A stretch of DNA of 40,168 nucleotides from Gammaproteobacteria bacterium 28-57-27 (GTDB lineage Bacteria > Pseudomonadota > Gammaproteobacteria > Halothiobacillales > Halothiobacillaceae): positions 1 to 40,168 of the forward strand of contig NCGK01000017.1 of assembly GCA_002281735.1 (NCBI GenBank), in the 5' to 3' direction. Position 1 is the stretch's first letter. The number at the start of each line of letters is the position of its first letter. Of this stretch, positions 15,844 through 23,368 are shown in pieces. A program made the translations under genes and the position numbers. A model generated the notes under the pieces. That model was not told where the DNA came from. It made no database searches and was given only the letters and a program-made list of their open reading frames with translations.

Positions 15844-16904
15844 TCCATCAATGCCACAGACTTAATCAGGGCATAGATAATCCGCCCCGGCTCCAGCTCC
15901 AGACGCGTCAGCGACCAGGGCGTGATTTCGGCCAGCAGCAACTGGCCTCCCGTGGTGCGCGTGGCCACGGTGACGCGCCCATCCTTGGGCGGGTCGATGC
16001 GCTCGACGGTGACCGCCAGGTGGTTGAGGATGCTGATGCGACTCGGATCATCAAGTGCAAGGCTCACGTCGCGGGCAAGGATGCGCAGGCGCAGCGGGCG
16101 CTCGTCGGTCGGATGCGTCGGTGCGCCGATCCACAGCCGCTCACCCTCCTCGCCGAAGGCACACAGGCCATGCTCATTCGGCGCGCTCAGGCGGCCTTCC
16201 AGCACCGACACCGGGCCTTCCTCGTCGAACAGCGACGAATCCGGGCGCGCCAGCGCCTCGCGCAGGGTTTCGATGCGCTCAATGCGTCCATCCGCCATAA
16301 ACACCACACGCGAGGCCAGGCGCTCGACTTCAACGGGCGCGTGGGTGATGTAGAGCACCGGCACGCCGGTTTCGCGCGCCAGCTCCTCGATCAGCGGCAA
16401 AAGCTCGCCCTTGGCGCGCCAGTCGAGCGCGGACAGCGGCTCGTCCATACACAACAGGCGCGGTTTGGAGAGCAGGGCGCGGGCAATCGCCACGCGCTGT
16501 TTCTCACCGCCGGAGAGAGTGGTCACGGACTGATCGAGTTTGTGGGCGATGCCGACTCGTTCGGCCAACTCGAGCAGCGATGAGCCGCCCGCAGGCGCGC
16601 GCCTGACCGCATATTCCAGATTGCCGCGCACACTCAAATGCGGAAACAACGCCGCATCCTGAAACACAAAGCCGATGTCACGCTTGGGCGCTGGCAGGCG
16701 CCATTTAGCGTCCTGCCAGCGCTCGCCATTGAAGCTGAGCGAGCCGCGCGTGTGCTTGTCCAGCCCGGTGATGGCGCGCAATAGCGTGCTTTTGCCGGAG
16801 CCGGAACGACCGAACAGTACGCTGATGCCGCTGGTTTCGATCTCGAATGCGCCGGATTGCAGCAGAAAATCGCCTTGTTTGAGAGAAAGGTCACCTTTCA
16901 ACAT
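15840..16904 (-). CDS. modC: Molybdate ABC transporter ATP-binding protein ModC
   Basis: The 354-residue ATPase that powers molybdate import. Walker A is GRSGSGKST at about residue 33, the Q-loop is VFQDAALFPH, the signature is LSGGEKQRVAIARAL, and Walker B is LLCMDEPLSALD with the switch histidine in YITHAPVE. A C-terminal TOBE/Mop-type oxyanion domain follows (from about 290: NHLAVTVERIDPPKDGRVTVATR). The ATG at 16904 is four bases past the modB stop and is preceded by an AGGGG ribosome binding site. Its own stop overlaps the permease start. Length and domain order are standard for ModC. Confidence 0.97.
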   Translation of the reverse strand: MLKGDLSLKQGDFLLQSGAFEIETSGISVLFGRSGSGKSTLLRAITGLDKHTRGSLSFNGERWQDAKWRLPAPKRDIGFVFQDAALFPHLSVRGNLEYAVRRAPAGGSSLLELAERVGIAHKLDQSVTTLSGGEKQRVAIARALLSKPRLLCMDEPLSALDWRAKGELLPLIEELARETGVPVLYITHAPVEVERLASRVVFMADGRIERIETLREALARPDSSLFDEEGPVSVLEGRLSAPNEHGLCAFGEEGERLWIGAPTHPTDERPLRLRILARDVSLALDDPSRISILNHLAVTVERIDPPKDGRVTVATRTTGGQLLLAEITPWSLTRLELEPGRIIYALIKSVALME

Positions 16905-16908
16905 GCCC

Positions 16909-17604
16909 CTATCCCACCTTGACCGCGAAGCGGCGGTTAATGCCATACACCAGCATCAGCACCACCACCGAGAACACCAGCATCATGCCTGACAGCAGAT
17001 GCGCCTCGGCGTATTCCAGCGATTCGACATGGTCGAAGATGGCGATGGACACCATGCGCGTGGTATCCGGCACATTGCCGCCCACCATCAGCACCACGCC
17101 GAACTCGCCCACCGTATGTGCGAAGGTGAGGGTGCCCGCCACCAGAAAACCGCGCCGCGCCAGCGGCACGACCACGCTGAAGAAACGATCCAGCACCCCG
17201 GCGCGCAGGGTGGCGGCGGCATCCAGCAGGCGCATCGGCAACCCCTCGAAGGCGTGCATCAGCGGCTGCACGGCAAACGGCAGCGAATAGAACACCGAGC
17301 CGATCACCAGCCCGGTAAAGCTAAAGGTCAATTGCCCCTCGAAGCCAAACACATGCAAGAACTGCGTCAACGCGCCATTCGGGTTCATGGCAATCAAAAG
17401 GTAGAAGCCCAGCACCGTCGGCGGCAGCACCAGCGGCAGGGCGACAATGGCCTCCAGCACAATTTTGAAGGACGAGCGCATATGTGCCAGCCACCACGCC
17501 AGTGGCGTGCCCACCAGCAGCAGGATGACGGTGGTTGTCAACGCCACTTTGAGCGTGAGCCAGATGGGCTGCGCGCTCACGCTGATACCGAAAAGCTCAA
17601 TCAT
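16909..17604 (-). CDS. modB: Molybdate ABC transporter permease ModB
   Basis: A 231-residue inner membrane permease with about five to six helices. The ABC-permease EAA-type loop is visible as EGLPMRLLDAAATLRAGVLDRFFSVVVPLARRG, which contacts ModC. The N-terminus MIELFGISVSAQPIWLTLKVA is typical of ModB, supporting the ATG at 17604; the open frame continues upstream but without family similarity. It forms the ModB2C2 channel for molybdate delivered by ModA. A gap of about 140 bases with no obvious gene or strong hairpin separates it from modA. Confidence 0.96.
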   Translation of the reverse strand: MIELFGISVSAQPIWLTLKVALTTTVILLLVGTPLAWWLAHMRSSFKIVLEAIVALPLVLPPTVLGFYLLIAMNPNGALTQFLHVFGFEGQLTFSFTGLVIGSVFYSLPFAVQPLMHAFEGLPMRLLDAAATLRAGVLDRFFSVVVPLARRGFLVAGTLTFAHTVGEFGVVLMVGGNVPDTTRMVSIAIFDHVESLEYAEAHLLSGMMLVFSVVVLMLVYGINRRFAVKVG

Positions 17605-17743
17605 GTCGTGTTTCTTACACTCGAAAAAGGGTCGCACGCCGCAAGCTGGCGCGCTTTCAAAAATCTTGGGATAGGGACAAGCACGCAACATGCCTGCAGC
17701 GCATCAACATGGCTCCCCGTGGATGCGGGAAGCCCACGCCCAC

Positions 17744-18508
17744 TCAGGGAATCGAGTAACCGTAGCGCTCAATCACCTTGCGTCCCTCATCCGAACGCAG
17801 GAAGTCCATAAACTGCTGCGTCACCGGGTTGTTCTCCCCACGCTTGAGGATGACTGCGGCCTGATCGATAGGGTCATACATATCCTGCGGCGGCAGCCAG
17901 TATTCACCCTTTTGATAAGCCGGACTCTGGGGGTCAACCAGCTGCGACATGGCGACGAAGCCCAGTTGCGCATTGCCGGTCTGCACATACTGGAAGGCAT
18001 GGGCGATACTCTCGCCATTGACGATCTTTGCCTTCACCGTGTCATACACACCCAGCTTGCCCAGCACCTCCTCTGCGGCCACGCCATAGGGCGCAGTCTT
18101 GGGATTGGCAATGGATAGATGATTGAACTCCGCCTTGCTCAACACCTCCTTGTAACCCTCCTTGACTGGCAGGGTCGGGCTGTACAGCGCCAGCACGCCG
18201 CGTGCATAGACGAAATAGCTGTCCGGCTTGGTCAGCCCCTCCTTAACCAGCATTTCAGGCTTTTCTGTATCGGCGGCAAAGAACAGGTCGAACGGCGCGC
18301 CGTTCTTGATCTGCGCATACAGCTTGCCGGTCGGCCCGAAGGCGAACTTCACCTCATGCCCGGTTTTGGCCTTGAAAGCCACGCCGATCTCTTCGATGGT
18401 CTTGGTGAAATTGGCGGCCACCGCCGCGTTGATCGTATCGGCAAAGGCGGCCAGCGGCGCACTGAGCAAAATCCCTGCGGTCAGCAGGGGGGCAATAAAC
18501 TTTTTCAT
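17744..18508 (-). CDS. modA: Molybdate-binding periplasmic protein ModA
   Basis: A 254-residue solute-binding protein that captures molybdate (or tungstate) in the periplasm for ModBC. The ATG at 18508 follows GAGGAAAG and begins a Sec signal peptide (MKKFIAPLLTAGILLSAPLAAFAD). The mature protein opens with INAAVAANFTKTIEEI, then FAFGPTGKLYAQIKNGAPFDLFFAAD, and ends with a PVTQQFMDFLRSDEGRKVIERYGY block, all standard for ModA. It starts 32 bases after the modE stop, so regulator and transporter are probably one transcript. Confidence 0.97.
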   Translation of the reverse strand: MKKFIAPLLTAGILLSAPLAAFADTINAAVAANFTKTIEEIGVAFKAKTGHEVKFAFGPTGKLYAQIKNGAPFDLFFAADTEKPEMLVKEGLTKPDSYFVYARGVLALYSPTLPVKEGYKEVLSKAEFNHLSIANPKTAPYGVAAEEVLGKLGVYDTVKAKIVNGESIAHAFQYVQTGNAQLGFVAMSQLVDPQSPAYQKGEYWLPPQDMYDPIDQAAVILKRGENNPVTQQFMDFLRSDEGRKVIERYGYSIP

Positions 18509-18540
18509 GCTCTTTCCTCGCAGTTTGAGTCCGTCGCGTT

Positions 18541-19362
18541 TCAATCATCCACCCCCAAAATGATGTGGCTGGATTTGATGAGCGCGCAGACGCGGCCACC
18601 CACCTTGAAGCCCAGACTCTCTACGCTGCCCTCGGTGACAATCGCGGCCAGGGTGTTGCCGCCATCCAGTTCCAGCACCACCTCGGCGTTCACCGCGCCA
18701 TCCTGCACGCGCTTGATCGTGCCGCACAGACGGTTGCGCGCCGACACGCGCAGACATTCATCCGGCGCAGCCAGAATGATCCAGGATGCCTTGATGAGCG
18801 CCCAAACCTCCTTGCCCGGCGCCAGCCCCATGGAATCGGCAGATCCCTTGGTGACAATCACGTTCAGGTAGTCATCACCTTGCAGGCGCAGGGTGATCTC
18901 GCTATTTACCGCGCCGTGGCGCACCTCTTCAACCATGCCGCGCAGGGCATTTCGCGCACTTGTTTTCATGTACAGATTCCTCAATGTGGATAGATGCTCA
19001 AAGCCGCCACCCTCCTCCTCGAACTGTGCCAACACAGTCGTCAGAACGCTTTGCAAACGCTTCTGCGTCGTGACGATCTGCTCACCCAGCGGCGTCAAGC
19101 GCGCCCCGCCCCCGCCTGCCCCCCCATGCTGACTTTGTACCAAAGACTGAGCGGACAGATTGTTCATCGCCTCGATCGCATCCCAGGCTGCCTTGTAAGT
19201 CATGCCAATGCGCTTGGCCGCGCCACTGATGGAGCCGGTCTCGGCCACGGCGTCCAGCAAGGCCAGGCGCCGTGTCGAAATCTCGCCACCACCAAGCTGC
19301 AAGACCAGCGGTGCGACAAAGGTGGACAGGGGCTCGTTATGTTCTTTGGGTGATATCGACAT
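18541..19362 (-). CDS. modE: Molybdate-responsive regulator ModE
   Basis: A 273-residue transcription factor that binds molybdate and usually represses the uptake operon when molybdate is plentiful. The N-terminal winged helix (about 25-110) has the ModE hallmark ISTRRLALLDAVAETGSISGAAKRIGMTYKAAWDAI followed by the glycine-rich HGGAGGGGARLTPLG wing. Two Mop/TOBE domains follow (about 134-200 and 205-270), each starting with a SARN block, so this is the full-length, di-Mop form. It heads the operon, and a short palindrome just upstream of its start could be its own operator. Confidence 0.96.
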   Translation of the reverse strand: MSISPKEHNEPLSTFVAPLVLQLGGGEISTRRLALLDAVAETGSISGAAKRIGMTYKAAWDAIEAMNNLSAQSLVQSQHGGAGGGGARLTPLGEQIVTTQKRLQSVLTTVLAQFEEEGGGFEHLSTLRNLYMKTSARNALRGMVEEVRHGAVNSEITLRLQGDDYLNVIVTKGSADSMGLAPGKEVWALIKASWIILAAPDECLRVSARNRLCGTIKRVQDGAVNAEVVLELDGGNTLAAIVTEGSVESLGFKVGGRVCALIKSSHIILGVDD

Positions 19363-19365
19363 GCG

Positions 19366-19385
19366 AAATATACCTTAGTAAATTT
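19366..19385. promoter_or_regulatory. Candidate ModE operator upstream of modE
   Basis: An imperfect palindrome, AAATATAC - CTTA - GTAAATTT, lies three bases upstream of the modE ATG; 7 of 8 arm positions pair. Known ModE sites are AT-rich inverted repeats with TATA-like halves near the start of mod operons, which fits this location. The match to the E. coli ModE box is only partial. Confidence 0.35.
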
Positions 19386-19462
19386 TGGTTGCAAGAAAAA
19401 AATAACCGCCCGCGACGGGGCTTATGGACCCGCCCCCGATGAATGCTGCGATAACAATGGTT

Positions 19463-20143
19463 TTATGTGCGCCAATCCACAGGTGCCTGCCCGTGCTGTT
19501 CAAGAAAAGCATTGATTTTGGAAAACGGCTTGCTGCCGAAAAAACCGCGATAGGCCGACAGCGGCGAGGGATGCGGCGCTTCGAGCACACAATGTCGCGT
19601 GCGGTCGATATGTGCGCCCTTGAGCTGTGCAGGCCGCCCCCAGAGCACAAACACCAACGGCTCTGCCCGCGCATTGAGAGTCTGCACCGCGCGGTCGGTG
19701 AAACGCTCCCAACCCTTGCCCTGATGGCTATTCGAGCTGCCACTCTCCACTGTCAGCACCGCATTGAGCAGCAGTACACCCTGATCAGCCCAGGGAAGCA
19801 GGCTGCCGCAGGTATTGCGAATGCCCAGATCATCACTCAGCTCGGTGAAAATATTTTGCAGCGACTTGGGCAAAGGCCACACCTGCGGCTGCACGGAAAA
19901 ACACAGGCCATGCGCATGACCCGGCGTGGGGTAAGGGTCTTGTCCCAGAATCACCACGCGCACCCTGTCCAGCGGCGTGTGGTTGAAGGCGTTGAACCAC
20001 TCGTCGGGATTGGGATGGATGCGCTTGCCCGCCTTCAGTTCGGCGGCCAAGAAGGCGCGCAACTCAAGCATGTAGGGCTGATCGAACTCCTCACCCAGCG
20101 CCGCCTTCCATGAAGGGTCGAGTTTGATGCGTTCGGGATTCAT
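19463..20143 (-). CDS. ung: Uracil-DNA glycosylase, family 1
   Basis: Removes uracil from DNA as the first step of base-excision repair. The water-activating loop VVILGQDPYPTPGHAHG carries catalytic Asp69, followed by the uracil-stacking CFS segment. The uracil-binding LLLNAVLTVE and the DNA-intercalation loop HPSPLSAYRGF with His191 are intact. The 226 residues are normal length. It begins 22 bases after the pdxH stop and is probably transcribed with pdxH. Confidence 0.98.
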   Translation of the reverse strand: MNPERIKLDPSWKAALGEEFDQPYMLELRAFLAAELKAGKRIHPNPDEWFNAFNHTPLDRVRVVILGQDPYPTPGHAHGLCFSVQPQVWPLPKSLQNIFTELSDDLGIRNTCGSLLPWADQGVLLLNAVLTVESGSSNSHQGKGWERFTDRAVQTLNARAEPLVFVLWGRPAQLKGAHIDRTRHCVLEAPHPSPLSAYRGFFGSKPFSKINAFLEQHGQAPVDWRT

Positions 20144-20165
20144 GACGCGGCTCGGGAGATGCCCT

Positions 20166-20813
20166 TCACGGCATCAAGCGTTGGATTTCCCAACCAGCCG
20201 CCGTGCGCGTGTAGGTAAAGCGGTCATGCAGACGACTCGCGCGCCCCTGCCAAAACTCATACACCTCGGGAAGCAGGCGGAAGCCGCCCCAATCCGGGTT
20301 ACGCGGCACATCGCCCTCTGGGTACTGCTGCTTCAGCTCGACGATGCGCGCCTCCAGCACCTCGCGGCTTGCCAACGGCTGGCTCTGGTGCGAGGCGGCG
20401 GCGGCAAAACGACTGCCCAGCAGACGCTGCTTGAAATAAGCCTCGTTGTCCGCGTCTGGCAGACGCTCGACGCGCCCCTCAATCCGCACCTGACGGTCGT
20501 TTTCCGGCCAGTAAAAAGCCAGGGATGCCTGCGGATTATCCGCCAGCTCACGCCCCTTGCGACTGCGCCCGTCGGTGTAAAAACACAGACCGCGCGCATC
20601 AAAATGCTTGAGCAACACCCAACGCACGGAGGGTCGTCCGGTCAGGCTCGCGGTCGCCAAGGCCATGGCCGTGACATCAAAATTACCCGCCGCCTCGGCA
20701 TCCTTGAGCCAGTGCGCCAGCATGGCGTGCGGTTCCGGCAGCAAGTCAGCGCGATGCAGCTCGCCGTGCAGGAACTCGCGCCGAGTCGAACGATGATCGA
20801 TTTCATTCAGCAT
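20166..20813 (-). CDS. pdxH: Pyridoxamine/pyridoxine 5'-phosphate oxidase
   Basis: An FMN enzyme that oxidises pyridoxamine or pyridoxine 5'-phosphate to pyridoxal 5'-phosphate in the cytoplasm. Conserved blocks are AMALATASLTGRPSVRWVLLKHFDARGLCFYTDGRSRKGREL, with the FMN-contacting RxVLLK and S.KG elements, FYWPENDRQVRIEGRVERL in the barrel, and the C-terminal WGGFRLLP...EFWQGRASRLHDRF substrate loop. The ATG at 20813 is preferred because GAGG precedes it at proper spacing; an in-frame ATG at 20831 lacks one. The 215-residue length is typical. It leads a pdxH-ung run. Confidence 0.97.
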   Translation of the reverse strand: MLNEIDHRSTRREFLHGELHRADLLPEPHAMLAHWLKDAEAAGNFDVTAMALATASLTGRPSVRWVLLKHFDARGLCFYTDGRSRKGRELADNPQASLAFYWPENDRQVRIEGRVERLPDADNEAYFKQRLLGSRFAAAASHQSQPLASREVLEARIVELKQQYPEGDVPRNPDWGGFRLLPEVYEFWQGRASRLHDRFTYTRTAAGWEIQRLMP

Positions 20814-20841
20814 GATGTGAACCTCATTCATCTAACAGGTT

Positions 20842-21000
20842 GTTGAAAAAAGACTTCCCTGTCTTTTTTCAACCCCTTCGTCCCGGTACACGCCCGTGAC
20901 GGAGGCGAAGATCAAGCACCTGCGTTACTTGATCTTCGTGCAAGCCCTCCTTGGCTTGCTTTAACCGAGCGTGGAAAAACATTTTCAACGCTCGGTTAAA
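20842..21000. repeat. Cluster of four consecutive stem-loops in a gene-free gap
   Basis: Four perfect inverted repeats lie in a row: 20842-20854/20861-20873 (GTTGAAAAAAGAC, 13 bp), 20906-20916/20928-20938 (CGAAGATCAAG, 11 bp), 20940-20946/20953-20959 (GCAAGCC, 7 bp) and 20960-20972/20988-21000 (TTTAACCGAGCGT, 13 bp). The block lies upstream of pdxH and downstream of the DUF3365-type gene, both minus strand. The last hairpin could terminate the cytochrome operon. The whole may be a small repeat element or a structured RNA. Confidence 0.75.
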
Positions 21001-21049
21001 ATCATTTGCGACTATGCCGCGCCGAACCGGATGGCACAAGCAGCGCGCG

Positions 21050-21619
21050 TTACTGAGCTGCCGCCAAAGGCGCGCTCACTGAGAACGCCCCGCGCATATC
21101 CCCGGCCTTGAAGCCCGTCGCCCGGTCATGCGGATACAGCGCCTGAATCTTCGCCATCACAGCGGGATCTATCGCCGCTCCATGACACGTCAGACAAACA
21201 TCCTCCGTACCTATCGCTTTCATCATGCGCAAAGTCGGCTTACCGTCCACCTCGACCACCTCTTTCCATACCAGCTCGGCCACCGGCTTACCTGCCGCCT
21301 TATCCTTTTCAAAGCCTTCAAGCACCGCCATTTCCCATTCGGTCGGCGGGGTCGCGCGCGGTTTGAGCGAGGTGCGGTGAATGTCCACACCATGCTTTGC
21401 ACTCATCTGTTGCGCAATTTTCGGCGCCTCAGTGTGGCAGACCGGAATGGCCTGCATCGCCCCGCCTTCTTTCATGGCCGCCTGCAAGGTGGCTTTCAGC
21501 GTCATGCCAAATTCTTTCATCGCCTCCTGCGATTTTTGCGCCGCTGCCTGCTCCGGTGTGTCGGCGCAAACGGTGATGGGAATCAGTAGGGATGCAAGGA
21601 CAAGTGCTCTCAGTTTCAT
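21050..21619 (-). CDS. Exported c-type heme protein of the DUF3365/Tll0287-like family
   Basis: A 189-residue periplasmic protein with one covalent heme. The ATG at 21619 begins a signal peptide (MKLRALVLASLLIPITVCAD). The heme site is CLTCH at residues 142-146, near the C-terminus, as in DUF3365 sensor-like proteins; a second Cys-His pair (61-62, PVCHTEAP) is also typical of this family. The family contains heme-binding periplasmic domains of uncertain function, some suggested to sense redox or gases. It ends the operon of the bd-like oxidase subunits and cytochrome c553, with a terminator between it and the cytochrome gene. It may carry electrons or sense redox state for that complex. Confidence 0.85.
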   Translation of the reverse strand: MKLRALVLASLLIPITVCADTPEQAAAQKSQEAMKEFGMTLKATLQAAMKEGGAMQAIPVCHTEAPKIAQQMSAKHGVDIHRTSLKPRATPPTEWEMAVLEGFEKDKAAGKPVAELVWKEVVEVDGKPTLRMMKAIGTEDVCLTCHGAAIDPAVMAKIQALYPHDRATGFKAGDMRGAFSVSAPLAAAQ

Positions 21620-21701
21620 GATCGATAGCCTCTGGAGATGAATTCGGTTGGAGCATAAAACACAGACCAGCAGCTTGTGTACAAAAATCCTGATACCCAC
21701 A

Positions 21702-21733
21702 TAAAACAAAAAAGCCCCGCGTTTGGCGGGGCT
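21702..21733 (-). terminator. Rho-independent terminator after the cytochrome c553-type gene
   Basis: On the minus strand the stem is AGCCCCGC (21726-21733), five-base loop, GCGGGGCT (21713-21720), followed by TTTTTGTTTT. It lies 26 bases beyond the cytochrome stop, so the DUF3365-type gene downstream would need read-through or its own promoter. Confidence 0.92.
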
Positions 21734-21758
21734 GCAAAGCTTCAAGCCCGGTTAAACC

Positions 21759-22058
21759 TTACTTGAACTGGGCGAAATACGCCGCGACGTTCTCCATGTC
21801 GGCATCGTTCAAAACCTTGGCCATCGGCACCATGATCGGATTGGTACGCGAGCCATCGCGATAGCCTTTGAGCGCCTCCACCAGATACTCAGCGTTTTGA
21901 CCTGCCAGCGTGGGGTAGGTCTTGATCGCCGCATGTCCATCTTTGCCATGACAAGCCAGGCAGACGGCAGCTTTTTTCTCGCCAGCAGCCATATCGGCGG
22001 CCATGACCTGAACCATCGGGAGCGCACAGAGTGCGCCCAGCAAAAACAATGTCTTCAT
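21759..22058 (-). CDS. Small periplasmic cytochrome c (c553-like)
   Basis: A 99-residue class I cytochrome c. A signal peptide (MKTLFLLGALCALPMVQVMA) precedes a mature domain of about 79 residues with one heme motif, CLACH at 33-37, and an axial methionine in NPIMVPMAKVL (Met76 or Met79). The DGHAAIKTYPTLAGQNAEYLVEALKGYRDG stretch is the c553/c4-like pattern. It follows the second membrane subunit of the bd-like oxidase on the same strand, 77 bases away. I infer that it delivers electrons to the heme-c domain of the first subunit. Confidence 0.92.
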   Translation of the reverse strand: MKTLFLLGALCALPMVQVMAADMAAGEKKAAVCLACHGKDGHAAIKTYPTLAGQNAEYLVEALKGYRDGSRTNPIMVPMAKVLNDADMENVAAYFAQFK

Positions 22059-22135
22059 CGTGTATTCCTTAATTGATTAAATGCAAAGCACCCGGCAGCC
22101 AAGCCACCGGGCAAACCACCAAGCAAGCGACTCTC

Positions 22136-23368
22136 TTAACCGTTGTTGCGCAGCCAAATCCAGATGCCGACGCTGAGGAAAGTCATCACCCAGATCACGG
22201 TCGCAGCCACCGAACCCGTACCGAGTTTGGCCACCGTCGCATCCGCCTGATAGGCACCCTTCACGCGCCCGGCCTTGTACACCAGCGTGATGATGAAACC
22301 GCCCATCAACCCGCCCACGCCAATGATGGTGAACAGGAACAAAACAAACGACGGCACATCCCAATTCACCTTGTAATCCAATATGTTGTATTGGAAAGGA
22401 GCCATATAGGCCATGCGCAGCACTTCACGGAAAATGGCCACAAGAGCTGCCATCCCCACGCTCATGGGCAAAAGCCTGTAACCCTGCCCCTCAGTCTCGC
22501 CGCGTGCCACCCACACGGCAGCGAATAACACGCCGAGATACACCAGCAGCAACCATGTCATCGGGTGCGCCCAGATATGCAGCTCAGCGGGCACGTCCAT
22601 CAACCACCACAGCAGGAACACAACTTGCAGCGCCGTCCCTGTGATAGCGATGTTATTTCCTAGGCTGCGAGCAAAGGCGAGGTAGGCCGGGCTGCGATCC
22701 GTACGCACCTTGAAATAATCGCCATACGCGATCATGAAGGCGCCAAACACGGTCACACTCATGGCCATAAAAAAGCCAAAACGCGGCAGTTCATACGCAT
22801 GAATACCTGCGCCCGACATATCCACATGGCCGCCCGGGGTGTACCACTCCAACCATTGCTCTGGGTGCAAGCCCTGGTAGGTGAGCATGTGCATGATGAA
22901 ACCATCCAGCAGGAACATGGCCAAACCAAAGGCACCCAGCCAGAAAATCCAGCCCGGCGCATGCTCGCCGTGGTTTTTCAGATAAAACGCAAACCAGGCG
23001 AGATAACCGATGGTCAGGGTGAAGATAAAACCGATCACCCACGAGGCCGACAACAGGTTCGATGCGTACCACTGCGGGTCGTAAATGGTTTGCGTGAACA
23101 ACAGCGGTGCTACCCCAAGCACCACCAACAAAGACACGCCAACCTTGGCGACCTTGGTCATGGCTTCGGAAAGCGCGTGCCAGTACGGATCACTGCGCTT
23201 GGTGAACGCATACAGCCCCATTAAAGCCGCACCGAGACTGATATTCACAAACAAGATATGCGGAACCCAGGTAAACACCATCAGCACCTGGAAAATCAGC
23301 GGATGGGATGGAATCCCCGTCGGGTCCTGGAGGGTGTGCAGCATGGCTGCGGTCGTTGCAACATCCAT
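22136..23368 (-). CDS. CydA-like membrane subunit II of a bd-superfamily oxidase
   Basis: A 410-residue inner membrane protein with about nine to ten predicted helices. Its N-terminal part (WVPHILFVNISLGAALMGLYAF, histidines 22 and 37) resembles the heme-binding start of CydA rather than CydB, so it looks like a divergent paralogue of subunit I. A large periplasmic-type loop (about 160-190, MLTYQGLHPEQWLEWYTPGGHVDMSG) is followed by further helices. There is no CXXCH motif. The ATG overlaps the subunit I stop by one base (TAATG) and has AAAGGAG upstream. I infer that it pairs with the fused subunit to form the oxidase; annotation pipelines might call it only a hypothetical membrane protein. 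Confidence 0.75.
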   Translation of the reverse strand: MDVATTAAMLHTLQDPTGIPSHPLIFQVLMVFTWVPHILFVNISLGAALMGLYAFTKRSDPYWHALSEAMTKVAKVGVSLLVVLGVAPLLFTQTIYDPQWYASNLLSASWVIGFIFTLTIGYLAWFAFYLKNHGEHAPGWIFWLGAFGLAMFLLDGFIMHMLTYQGLHPEQWLEWYTPGGHVDMSGAGIHAYELPRFGFFMAMSVTVFGAFMIAYGDYFKVRTDRSPAYLAFARSLGNNIAITGTALQVVFLLWWLMDVPAELHIWAHPMTWLLLVYLGVLFAAVWVARGETEGQGYRLLPMSVGMAALVAIFREVLRMAYMAPFQYNILDYKVNWDVPSFVLFLFTIIGVGGLMGGFIITLVYKAGRVKGAYQADATVAKLGTGSVAATVIWVMTFLSVGIWIWLRNNG

